A stretch of DNA of 35,679 nucleotides, taken from positions 1-35,679 of the forward strand of contig VXRC01000023.1 in NCBI GenBank assembly GCA_009838645.1, given 5' to 3'. The stretch is from Gemmatimonadota bacterium (GTDB lineage Bacteria; JAAXHH01). Numbering within the stretch: position 1 is the stretch's first letter; each line of letters begins with the position of its first letter. Of this stretch, positions 24,071 through 30,785 are shown piece after piece. The position numbers were made by a program, and so were the translations under genes. Below the pieces are notes generated by a model, which was given only the letters and a program-made list of their open reading frames with translations, did no database searches and had not been told where the DNA came from.

Positions 24071-24805
24071 ATGAAGCTGGAGGACGCCAAGGCCCATCTC
24101 GACGAACACGGTTACGTCGTGATCAAGGAGGCGTTGACCCCGGAGCAGGCCGGTGCCCTGCGTGATCGCTCGGCCGAGCTGGCCGCAGAAGAAAAAGCCG
24201 GAGACGGTGAACACGTCTACTTCGACGGGCACGCGCAGCGGGTGTGGAACCTGGTCAACAAGGGCCGCATCTACGAGGAGATGATCCAACTGCCCCAGGT
24301 ACTTGCGCTGCAGGAACACCTGCTGGGCGACGACTGCATTCTGAGCAGCTTTACCGTCAATCTCATCGGCCCCGGCGCGCCGGCCGGCGGCCTGCACGTG
24401 GACTTTCCGCTGGGCCGTTTCCCGCAACCGCCTCCACCCTTCGCCTTCTGCGCCAACACGATCTACGTGCTCGACGACTTCACGTCGGAGAACGGGGCCA
24501 CGCGGATCGTTCCGGGCAGCTACAAGCGCGAATACACCCCCGATCCGGAAAAGGAATACGACGACGTCATCCAGCTGGACGCGCGCAGGGGCGATATCGT
24601 CATCATCCACGGCGCGACCTGGCACAGCAGCGGCGCCAATCGAACCGGGGAGGAACGGATGATTCTGCTGGGGTTCTTCTGTCGCTCGTTCATGAAGCCG
24701 CAGCAAGACCAGTTCAGGCTGGCGAGCCCCGAGGTCGTCGAGCGGGCGACACCAACCTTGAAGCGCCTGCTGGGATTCGAATCGCAGTCGGGCATGCGGA
24801 CGTAA
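24071..24805 (+). CDS. Phytanoyl-CoA dioxygenase (PhyH) family protein, second copy
   Basis: A 244-residue Fe(II)/2-oxoglutarate oxygenase. Ligands are H109-x-D111 (LHVDFPLG) and H185 (ATWHSSGANRT), with R191 for 2-oxoglutarate; the TRIVPGSYKREY turn precedes the distal His as in other members. A GGAGGAG ribosome site lies about eight bases before the ATG. It is shorter than the copy at 19.8-20.6 kb and shares little beyond the motifs, so it is not a recent duplicate. Flanked by an asparaginase and a CBM9-like gene on the same strand; co-transcription is possible, but repeat arrays and a hairpin sit in the gaps. Substrate unknown. Confidence 0.92.
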   Translation: MKLEDAKAHLDEHGYVVIKEALTPEQAGALRDRSAELAAEEKAGDGEHVYFDGHAQRVWNLVNKGRIYEEMIQLPQVLALQEHLLGDDCILSSFTVNLIGPGAPAGGLHVDFPLGRFPQPPPPFAFCANTIYVLDDFTSENGATRIVPGSYKREYTPDPEKEYDDVIQLDARRGDIVIIHGATWHSSGANRTGEERMILLGFFCRSFMKPQQDQFRLASPEVVERATPTLKRLLGFESQSGMRT

Positions 24806-24842
24806 CCCACTGACCTGAACCCACGGACCAGGACCCGCGACC

Positions 24843-24869
24843 CGAACTGGCTGCCCGTCGTCCAGTTCG
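24843..24869 (+). terminator. Inverted repeat after the second PhyH gene
   Basis: Perfect 8-bp CGAACTGG / CCAGTTCG with a 12-nt gap, followed by CAACTCCTTTTC, a weak T-run. Could end PhyH transcription before the CBM9-like gene. Upstream (24806-24842) is a loose 13-14-bp repeat beginning ACCCACTGACC. Confidence 0.4.
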
Positions 24870-24909
24870 CAACTCCTTTTCACCTTCATCACCAAAAGAA
24901 AGAACCATC

Positions 24910-25668
24910 ATGTCCGATGCACCATCGCCGAATATCGTCCCCAAGACCTACACCTGCTACCGTACCTGCGGCCCCATCACGATCGATGGAAAGCTGAGCG
25001 AACCTTCCTGGATCCGGGCGCCTCGCACGGACCTCTTCGTCGATATCGAGGGGGACCTCAAGCCCATCCCGCGCTTCGGCACGCGCGCCATGATGCTGTG
25101 GGACGACGAGTACTTCTACGTGGCGGCCGACATGGAAGAGCCGGACGTCTGGGGCACGCTGACCAAGCGCGATTCCATCATCTGCCACGACAACGACTTC
25201 GAGGTGTTCATCGATCCCGACGGCGACACCAACCACTACATGGAGTTCGAGATCAACCCCCTGAACGCCGTGTGGGACCTGTACCTGCCCAAGCCCTACA
25301 ACAAGGGCGGGAAAGCCGACCACGACTGGGACTTCGAAGGCGTGCGCCACGCCGTCCACATCGACGGCACCGTCAACTGTTCCCACGACGTGGACCGCGG
25401 CTGGTCCACCGAAATCGCCTTCCCCTGGACCAGCATGTCCGAGTACGCCGGGGTGGACTGCCCTCCGAAAACCGGGGATTCCTGGCGGGTCAACTTTTCG
25501 CGGGTCGAGTGGGAGTTCGAGCGCTACAAGGACGGCTATCTGCGGAAAGAAGGCGTGCCCTGCGACAACTGGGTCTGGTCGCCGCAGGGCGTGATCAACA
25601 TGCACGTCCCCGAGATGTGGGGGCACGTGGTGTTCTCGGATACGGTCGTGGGAACAGCGGAGATGTAA
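24910..25668 (+). CDS. CBM9-like carbohydrate-binding protein
   Basis: A 252-residue protein matching the stand-alone carbohydrate-binding family 9-like group. Readable signatures: GPITIDGKLSEPSWIRAP near the N-terminus, MLWDDEYFYVAADMEEP, HDNDFEVFIDPDGDTNHYME, NAVWDLYLPKPY, WSTEIAFPW and SWRVNFSRVEW. These build the beta-sandwich with the Ca/glycan site seen in xylanase CBM9 modules. No signal peptide is visible, so it is cytoplasmic or exported by another route. Similar proteins are common in heterotrophic bacteria with many sugar oxidoreductases. The ATG has a poor purine-rich leader (AAAGAAAGAACC). It ends 20 bp from the convergent coiled-coil gene. Confidence 0.88.
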   Translation: MSDAPSPNIVPKTYTCYRTCGPITIDGKLSEPSWIRAPRTDLFVDIEGDLKPIPRFGTRAMMLWDDEYFYVAADMEEPDVWGTLTKRDSIICHDNDFEVFIDPDGDTNHYMEFEINPLNAVWDLYLPKPYNKGGKADHDWDFEGVRHAVHIDGTVNCSHDVDRGWSTEIAFPWTSMSEYAGVDCPPKTGDSWRVNFSRVEWEFERYKDGYLRKEGVPCDNWVWSPQGVINMHVPEMWGHVVFSDTVVGTAEM

Positions 25669-25688
25669 CGGGTAGTCGTCTTGCCCGG

Positions 25689-26069
25689 TCAGGTTAGTTT
25701 CATTACGGTCAAGATGACCCCCATACAGGAAACGACAACGCCGATTGTCCATCGAAATTGCGTATTCGAGTGGGCAAACATGTCCGTTCTCATCCGTTCC
25801 ATGTCCGTTCTCATCCGTTCCATGTCTGTTCTCAGTACACCCAGATCTTCACGGGTCGCGAAGGCCTTCAGATCTTCACGGGTCGCGAAGGCCTTCAGAT
25901 CGTCTCGTGTGACGACATGCTCCAGCTTCTCCTCGATCCTGGTCAATCGGATCTTGATGTTGTCCGAACTGTAGTAAAGATCATCTTCGATCCGCCTGAT
26001 GGATTCCGCGATTTCCCGTGAACTCATCCCGGTATTGCCGGTTGGGCGTTTGCGTTTTTGATCATTCAT
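25689..26069 (-). CDS. Tail-anchored coiled-coil protein, paralogue 3
   Basis: A 126-residue protein with a basic head (MNDQKRKRPTGNTGMSSREI), an amphipathic segment SIRRIEDDLYYSSDNIKIRL, a coiled coil TRIEEKLEHVVTRDDLKAF extended by repeated ATREDLKAF and MRTDMER units, and a C-terminal membrane span (FRWTIGVVVSCMGVILTVMKL). It resembles bacterial DUF1640/CCDC90-type membrane coiled-coil proteins by layout. AAGGA lies about eight bases before the ATG. Longest of three tandem paralogues because of in-frame 21-bp and 27-bp repeats. Likely oligomeric, head in cytoplasm (inference). Function unknown. Confidence 0.78.
   Translation of the reverse strand: MNDQKRKRPTGNTGMSSREIAESIRRIEDDLYYSSDNIKIRLTRIEEKLEHVVTRDDLKAFATREDLKAFATREDLGVLRTDMERMRTDMERMRTDMFAHSNTQFRWTIGVVVSCMGVILTVMKLT
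25781..25895 (-). repeat. In-frame 21-bp and 27-bp tandem repeats
   Basis: Two identical 21-bp units (25781-25801, 25802-25822) plus a partial third encode MRTDMER heptads; two identical 27-bp units (25842-25868, 25869-25895) encode repeated KAFATREDL. All are multiples of three, so copy changes alter stalk length only. Their exact identity implies recent expansion. Confidence 0.9.
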
Positions 26070-26154
26070 CGTGTCTATCCTTGAGTTATGTGTTTATGCC
26101 TGGAACCATGTAATAATGGAACGCAGCCTTCAGTTTTTAACTGTAAGTGACGAT

Positions 26155-26424
26155 TCATGGCAGAAACCATTTGAACGCCGTAACTGTAATCCCCGCCAGT
26201 GCGAGCATGCTACCTATAGTCCACCTGATCATACTGATCTTCATGTTTGTAAGGTCTTCTCGGGTTGCGAATACCTTCAAATCATCACGCGTGGCGAAGG
26301 CCTTCAGATCATCACGTGTGACGACATGTTCCAGTTTTTTCTCGATCCGCTTGACGGATGCCGCGGTTCCGCGTCGACCTGACGTTGCATCACCGGTTCG
26401 TCGTTTGTTTTTTGTGTGGTTCAT
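26155..26424 (-). CDS. Tail-anchored coiled-coil protein, paralogue 2
   Basis: An 89-residue short paralogue. It keeps the basic head (MNHTKNKRRTGD), the core RIEKKLEHVVTRDDLKAF, one further ATRDDLKVFATREDL unit and a C-terminal span (MIRWTIGSMLALAGITVTAF), but lacks the SSREI and SSDNIKIRLTR parts and the MRTDMER heptads of its neighbours. The core nucleotide sequence is close to the flanking copies. A GGAGG lies 14 bases before the ATG, longer than usual. Sits between paralogues 1 and 3 with gaps of 36 and 85 bp. Function unknown. Confidence 0.7.
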   Translation of the reverse strand: MNHTKNKRRTGDATSGRRGTAASVKRIEKKLEHVVTRDDLKAFATRDDLKVFATREDLTNMKISMIRWTIGSMLALAGITVTAFKWFLP

Positions 26425-26460
26425 TTGCGTCTAGCGATCCTCCCAATGACGGCTGTTGGT

Positions 26461-26799
26461 TCAGGTTAGCTTCAATACGGTCAAGATGACTCCCATGCAG
26501 GAAACGACAACGCCGATTGTCCATCGAAACAACGTATTCGTGTGGGTGATCATTTCCGTTCTCAATCCTGCAAGATCCTCCCGTGTGGCAAATGCCTTCA
26601 GATCTTCCTTTGTGGCGTATGCCTTCAGATCATCTCGGGTGGTTACATGCTCCAGTTTTTCCTCGATCCTGGTCAGTCGGATCTTGAAGTTGTCCGAACT
26701 GAAATACAGATCATCTTCGATCCGTCTGATGGACGCCTCGATTTCCCGTGAACTCATCCCGGTTTCACCGGGTGGGCGTTTGCTTTTTGGATTGTTCAT
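26461..26799 (-). CDS. Tail-anchored coiled-coil protein, paralogue 1
   Basis: A 112-residue protein nearly collinear with paralogue 3: head MNNPKSKRPPGETGMSSREI, then SIRRIEDDLYFSSDNFKIRL, coil TRIEEKLEHVTTRDDLKAY with two ATxEDL units, and tail span FRWTIGVVVSCMGVILTVLKL. The span is almost identical to that of paralogue 3, implying recent duplication or gene conversion, while the repeat number differs. GAGGA lies about eight bases before the ATG. Probably first in the transcription unit of three. Function unknown. Confidence 0.76.
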   Translation of the reverse strand: MNNPKSKRPPGETGMSSREIEASIRRIEDDLYFSSDNFKIRLTRIEEKLEHVTTRDDLKAYATKEDLKAFATREDLAGLRTEMITHTNTLFRWTIGVVVSCMGVILTVLKLT

Positions 26800-27197
26800 C
26801 GCTCCTGTCCTCTTGTTTATATTGTGACTCCTTGATCATACCTACTTGATCATACCATTTGCATGCGGGACGCGGCCATCGCTCCGGGTTGCTTTTTGCT
26901 CTCTGATTCGCTCCTACCGAAGTCCGCCTTCGGGATCGGCGCCGCGAATCCTCCGGATCAACGCCCTTTAATCGTATCAGTAGTAGAGCGTACGAGTGAT
27001 CTCGTGTTTTACTTTCTTTAATAGCGATTGGCACGGCGGAGATGACGTGTGTGATCATCTCTATGCATCACTAATACGAAATTTACTTACGATTATTTTA
27101 CTCTTATTTACTAATATATAAAAAATATTTGCGTTTATATGAACATCGTTTTAATTTTTGACGATAGAGGGAAAAAACAACGAATCGTGGACATCCT
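26800..27197. other. Intergenic region between divergent units
   Basis: No gene that I can support. Holds a 12-bp direct repeat CTTGATCATACC (26831-26842, 26845-26856; period 14) near the coiled-coil gene, a GC-rich middle, and a strongly AT-rich end (27060-27180) that should carry the promoter for the DUF2089 gene. No sigma-70 pair stood out. Confidence 0.5.
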
Positions 27198-27563
27198 ATG
27201 ACCGGCGACACCGATTTGAATAACGATACCGAGTTGATTAATGGCACGGATCGGATACCGAACCCGCGTTTACCCGCCCAATGCCCGGGCTGTGGCGCGG
27301 CCCTGAAAGTCACCCGCCTGGATTGTACCGAGTGCGATACGGCCGTGATAGGCGGTTTCCACCTTCCTCCGTTAGCCCGGCTTGCCTCGGAGGATCAGGC
27401 CTTCGTGCTCTGCTTTCTCCAGACCGGCGGCAATCTCAAGGACATGGCCGAACACTACGGCGTCTCCTACCCCACGCTGCGGAACCGCCTCGATGACCTG
27501 GTCGAGCATCTGGATTCGTTGGCGGCGGATCGCCCGGAGGAAGAACTCGACGAAGCAAGCTGA
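27198..27563 (+). CDS. DUF2089 family zinc-ribbon/HTH protein
   Basis: A 121-residue probable cytoplasmic regulator. Zinc ribbon C29-x2-C32 and C43-x2-C46 (AQCPGCGAALKVTR, LDCTECD), then a helix-turn-helix-like region FLQTGGNLKDMAEHYGVSYPTLRNRLDDLVEHL, the DUF2089 signature. Such proteins sit beside membrane proteins in many bacteria and probably regulate them or a membrane-stress response (inference). The acidic C-terminus (RPEEELDEAS) ends 33 bp before a YIP1-like gene. No good ribosome site; the AT-rich leader may be leaderless or weakly translated. Confidence 0.88.
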   Translation: MTGDTDLNNDTELINGTDRIPNPRLPAQCPGCGAALKVTRLDCTECDTAVIGGFHLPPLARLASEDQAFVLCFLQTGGNLKDMAEHYGVSYPTLRNRLDDLVEHLDSLAADRPEEELDEAS

Positions 27564-27596
27564 TTCTGATGCGCATTCCATAGTAGGACGCCAGCC

Positions 27597-28607
27597 ATGG
27601 ACGCTTCCCACACCATCGCTTCCCACACACGCAAGACACCAGTCTGGCGCATGTGGCTGTTCAATCCCTTCCACTACCTGGCCGGCGGGCCGGCGCTGGC
27701 CTGGGGCCTGGCATGCATCATCTTGACCGCCTGGCTCGGCGGCGCATTCGATTACCGTTACACGGGCACGCTTTCCTTCCAGCTTTCGACGCCGACGCCA
27801 ATCTGGCTCGCCATAGCGCAAGGCCTTTTGGCGTGGCTAGTTCCCAGCGCCCTGCTCTACCTTGCCGGCCGCGGTCTCAGCCGTAGCCGCGTACGCCCCA
27901 TCGACGTCTTCGGTACCCAGGCCCTGGCCCGTGCGCCTGGTCTGCTCGTGGCCCTGATCGTGTTGTCCCCGCCCTTTCGCGACTTCACGGACTCTCTGAT
28001 TGCCCAGGGCGCCTCTCACTTCTCTGTCGCACAGCTAACCGGCCTCATCGCGGTAGGTACGGTGATGGTGTTGCTGCTGGTCTGGATCGTGCTCCTCATG
28101 TACCGCGCCTTTTCCGTTTCGTGCCATGTCGCCGGTGGCTGGGCGATTGGTGCATTCATCGCCGCCATCGCCGTGGGCGAGGTGGCCACTGGAGCGACGG
28201 GACAGCTCCTGCAGGGCACCGTCGCTCCTCAGCCTGTTGTCAGCATTCCCGTCCAGTCCGATCAACAACATCGGGCCGCGCAGCTGACCACACGGATCCT
28301 CCAGGGGTACGAACAGGGCCGCTTTGAAACTCTGAGCTCAGAGGAGGCCACCGAGGGATTTCGCGTGGGTTTCACCGTGGAGGTACAACGTCAGAACCAC
28401 CAGGCCATTCGACTGATGTTCGGCGCCTTCGAGGGCCTGGACTACGTCGAAACCCGGTACATGGACAGCCAGCCACACCTGCTGATCCACCGCTTCAGAG
28501 GCCGGTACGGGGCCGCGTCCCAGCCACCCGAAGTGCGCGTCGTCCTCGACCGGTACGGCAAGCTGGCGGGTCTTTGGATCAAGCCCTGGCAGGACGAAAT
28601 GCAATGA
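27597..28607 (+). CDS. YIP1-like membrane protein with C-terminal soluble domain
   Basis: 336 residues. Five hydrophobic segments (about 35-51, 68-91, 112-126, 145-172 and 180-200) follow an N-terminal FNPFHYLAGGP, the YIP1-family opening. After the last span a soluble domain of some 125 residues (from QQHRAAQLTTRILQGYEQG to LDRYGKLAGLWIKPW) looks like the small DUF3887-type domain, with the run AGLWIKP near the end. AGGA lies nine bases before the ATG. Overlaps the next gene by four bases (ATGA), so YIP1-like and PH-like proteins are made together and probably form a membrane complex. Function not established. Confidence 0.8.
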   Translation: MDASHTIASHTRKTPVWRMWLFNPFHYLAGGPALAWGLACIILTAWLGGAFDYRYTGTLSFQLSTPTPIWLAIAQGLLAWLVPSALLYLAGRGLSRSRVRPIDVFGTQALARAPGLLVALIVLSPPFRDFTDSLIAQGASHFSVAQLTGLIAVGTVMVLLLVWIVLLMYRAFSVSCHVAGGWAIGAFIAAIAVGEVATGATGQLLQGTVAPQPVVSIPVQSDQQHRAAQLTTRILQGYEQGRFETLSSEEATEGFRVGFTVEVQRQNHQAIRLMFGAFEGLDYVETRYMDSQPHLLIHRFRGRYGAASQPPEVRVVLDRYGKLAGLWIKPWQDEMQ

Positions 28608-29056
28608 GCACCTATCGCCACACCCAGTTCGGCACGGTCAATGTCATCATCATTATCGCCATCCTGCCGCTGGTCATTCTGCCCGCGTGGCTGGCCGGAG
28701 CGGCACCCCTCGCGTGGATGATATTGATCTTCCTGCTCGGTGTCCTGGCGCTGTTCCACAACCTGACCGTCACGATCGATGGCCAGGACCTCCGCATCAG
28801 TTTCGGCATCGGCCTGATCCGGAAGCGGTTCCCCCTGGATCGGATCGAGTCCTGCCAGCCGGTCAGAAACTCCTGGCTTTATGGTTGGGGGATCCGACTA
28901 ACGCCGCGGGGCTGGCTATACAACGTATCGGGTCTGGAAGCGGTGGAGCTGAAGATGAAGAGCGGCAAGACCTGCCGCATCGGAACGGACGAGCCCGGGG
29001 TCCTGGCCGCCGCGCTTGAGGAGGCGCTGGACAGCTCGAGTACAGGAGTAGAGTAA
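28604..29056 (+). CDS. Membrane-anchored PH-like domain protein
   Basis: A 150-residue protein: two membrane spans (about 12-34 and 37-53) then a bacterial PH-like beta barrel (LTVTIDGQDLRISFGIGLIRKRFPLDRIESC, ending GIRLTPRGWLYNVSG and KTCRIGTDEPG). The start codon overlaps the preceding stop as ATGA with AGGACG seven bases upstream; an ATG-like start at 28574 would overlap too far. Third gene of the DUF2089/YIP1/PH set. The PH domain would lie at the inner face of the membrane. No enzyme motif. Confidence 0.82.
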   Translation: MSTYRHTQFGTVNVIIIIAILPLVILPAWLAGAAPLAWMILIFLLGVLALFHNLTVTIDGQDLRISFGIGLIRKRFPLDRIESCQPVRNSWLYGWGIRLTPRGWLYNVSGLEAVELKMKSGKTCRIGTDEPGVLAAALEEALDSSSTGVE

Positions 29057-29270
29057 ATCCTTGAGTTGTCGAACCTACGATTCTCTTCGGTATCAGAATA
29101 GATATATGAGATGCAGGTTGATTGAGGCCTTGGTGACGTTTGTGACAGACCGACTGTGTGAAGACCATGATTCCATATTTAACTCACGCTTGTAGCATTT
29201 GCTTGCACGGAGTACCCGAATGAACGTTATTTGATGTAGACGTACGCCAAACAACTCCAAAGGGGCATCC

Positions 29271-29519
29271 GTGAGCAAAGGACTGGTCAGAACAGTAATC
29301 AACCTGGAAGACAAGCAGAAAGCGTGGCTGGACCAACAGGCCGCACTGCGACGTGTATCCAGGGCCTCGTTGATTCGTCAGGCAGTCAGCGAATACCAGG
29401 CCAAGGAAAGGCGTGGCTCGGATGTTTCATTGCATGAGGCACTCGAACAGACCGCAGACATCTGGCAATCCGGTGACGGCCTTGAGTACCAGGTGCAAAT
29501 CCGCAAGGAATGGCTTTGA
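29271..29519 (+). CDS. Ribbon-helix-helix antitoxin (CopG type)
   Basis: An 82-residue antitoxin with GTG start and AAGGGG five bases upstream. The N-terminal strand LVRTVINLEDKQKAWLD and helices RRVSRASLIRQAVSEYQ make a ribbon-helix-helix DNA-binding dimer; the C-terminal tail (LEQTADIWQSGDGLEYQ) would wrap the toxin. It is three bases ahead of a PIN-domain gene, the standard VapBC arrangement, and probably represses its own promoter in the 214-bp gap upstream. No operator palindrome was identified. Confidence 0.88.
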   Translation: MSKGLVRTVINLEDKQKAWLDQQAALRRVSRASLIRQAVSEYQAKERRGSDVSLHEALEQTADIWQSGDGLEYQVQIRKEWL

Positions 29520-29522
29520 GTC

Positions 29523-29900
29523 ATGGCGAGATACCTGCTGGACTCGGTTATCGTCATTGACCACTTCAACGGCGTTGATGCAGCGAGGGAGTTCCTGGCC
29601 GCTCACGGTCAAGATTGCGTGATATCCGTCATTACCCGCGCAGAGACGCTAGCTGGATTCCCTCCCGAATCTGAACCGTTGGCTCTCGAGCTCCTGGATC
29701 AGTTTGCCGCATTGCCAGTTACCATAGAAGTCGCCGATGCCGCCGCAAAGTTGAGACACCACCACGGCATGAAACTTCCGGATGCAATTCAAGCGCCCAT
29801 TGCAATACAGGAAGGAATGTCCTTGGTCACTCGAAACACGCGAGACTTCAAGGCTGACGGTCCGGTCGCAGTGACGATCCCCTATCAATTACCTCGATAA
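29523..29900 (+). CDS. PIN-domain toxin (VapC-like)
   Basis: A 125-residue putative ribonuclease toxin. Acidic PIN residues are present: D7 (YLLDSVIVID), E41 (ITRAETLAG), D87 (KLPDAIQAP) and D108 (VTRNTRDF), the Mg-binding set. The usual IAATA after the third acid reads QAPIAIQ, a minor variation. VapC toxins cleave initiator tRNA or rRNA loops; this target is unknown. Co-transcribed with the RHH antitoxin; convergent with exonuclease III. Confidence 0.9.
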   Translation: MARYLLDSVIVIDHFNGVDAAREFLAAHGQDCVISVITRAETLAGFPPESEPLALELLDQFAALPVTIEVADAAAKLRHHHGMKLPDAIQAPIAIQEGMSLVTRNTRDFKADGPVAVTIPYQLPR

Positions 29901-30003
29901 ATCCACAAGTAGAATGATTCCGCAGTGACGCCTACGCCATCGAAGAAGCGCTGGGGAATGCAAGCTGCCATCGCGGAATTGAGGTTGTGGCCGTGCACTC
30001 AAC

Positions 30004-30780
30004 TCACCCCACCCCCACCTCAATCCCGATGGGGCAGTGGTCCGAACCCATGACGTCTGGCATGATCCACGCGTCGGAGACTGAGGGCATCAGGTCCGCG
30101 GTTACGTAGAAGTAATCGATGCGCCAGCCCACGTTCCGCTTTCTCGCTCCGGACATGAGGTGCCACCAGGTGTAGTTGTCCGGCCCTTCGTCGAATTGCC
30201 GGAAGGTATCTACGTAACCCATATCAACGATCTTGTCGATCCACTCGCGCTCCATGGGAAGGAACCCGGAGATCTTCTCGTTGTCCTTAGGACGGGCGAG
30301 GTCGATGGCGTTGTGTGCAGTATTCACGTCGCCGCAGATGACCAGCTTTTTGCCGTCCGTGCGGAGCGATTCCCAGTGCGCCAGGATGGCCTCGTAGAAA
30401 TCCATCTTGTACTGCAGCCGTTGGGCGTTCTGCTTGCCGTTTGGGAAGTACACGTTGAACAGGGTGAAATCGGGATATTCCAGAACCAGAGTCCGACCTT
30501 CCGAATCGAATCGCTCCTCGCCAAACCCTTTCGCAACGCTGATGGGTTCGTGGCGCGTGTAGACACCAACGCCGCTGTATCCTTTTTTCTCCGCTTCTGA
30601 CCAGTAACTCGTATATCCGTCGACATCCGTGATCTTGGCGTCCAGCTGCGACTCCTGGGACTTGGTTTCCTGGATGCACAGGATGTCCGGCGCCTCTTCC
30701 TGGAGCCACTCGATAAATCCCTTCTTCGCCACCGCCCTTACCCCGTTCACGTTCCAGCTCAACAGATTCCATGAAGACAT
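30004..30780 (-). CDS. xth: Exodeoxyribonuclease III
   Basis: AP endonuclease and 3'-5' exonuclease of base-excision repair, 258 residues. Catalytic motifs: LLSWNVNG (N10), CIQETK (E38, metal), YSGVGVYTR, GDVNTAH (D and N of the active site), RIDYFYV and GSDHCPIG (the terminal Asp-His). The ATG at 30780 is chosen because AAGG lies eight bases before it; a GTG at 30789 is too close. It starts five bases after the stop of the topoisomerase gene, so the two form an operon of DNA-maintenance genes. Confidence 0.96.
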   Translation of the reverse strand: MSSWNLLSWNVNGVRAVAKKGFIEWLQEEAPDILCIQETKSQESQLDAKITDVDGYTSYWSEAEKKGYSGVGVYTRHEPISVAKGFGEERFDSEGRTLVLEYPDFTLFNVYFPNGKQNAQRLQYKMDFYEAILAHWESLRTDGKKLVICGDVNTAHNAIDLARPKDNEKISGFLPMEREWIDKIVDMGYVDTFRQFDEGPDNYTWWHLMSGARKRNVGWRIDYFYVTADLMPSVSDAWIMPDVMGSDHCPIGIEVGVG

Positions 30781-30785
30781 GAAGA

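Noticed and set aside
26765-27058. 97-codon minus-strand ORF upstream of the coiled-coil trio
   Set aside because: No ribosome site, overlaps the start of a supported gene in another frame, and the translation is basic low-complexity.
29057-29270. Extra small gene before the toxin-antitoxin pair
   Set aside because: A minus-strand frame exists (29093-29314) but has no ribosome site or protein-like composition; the gap more simply holds the antitoxin promoter.
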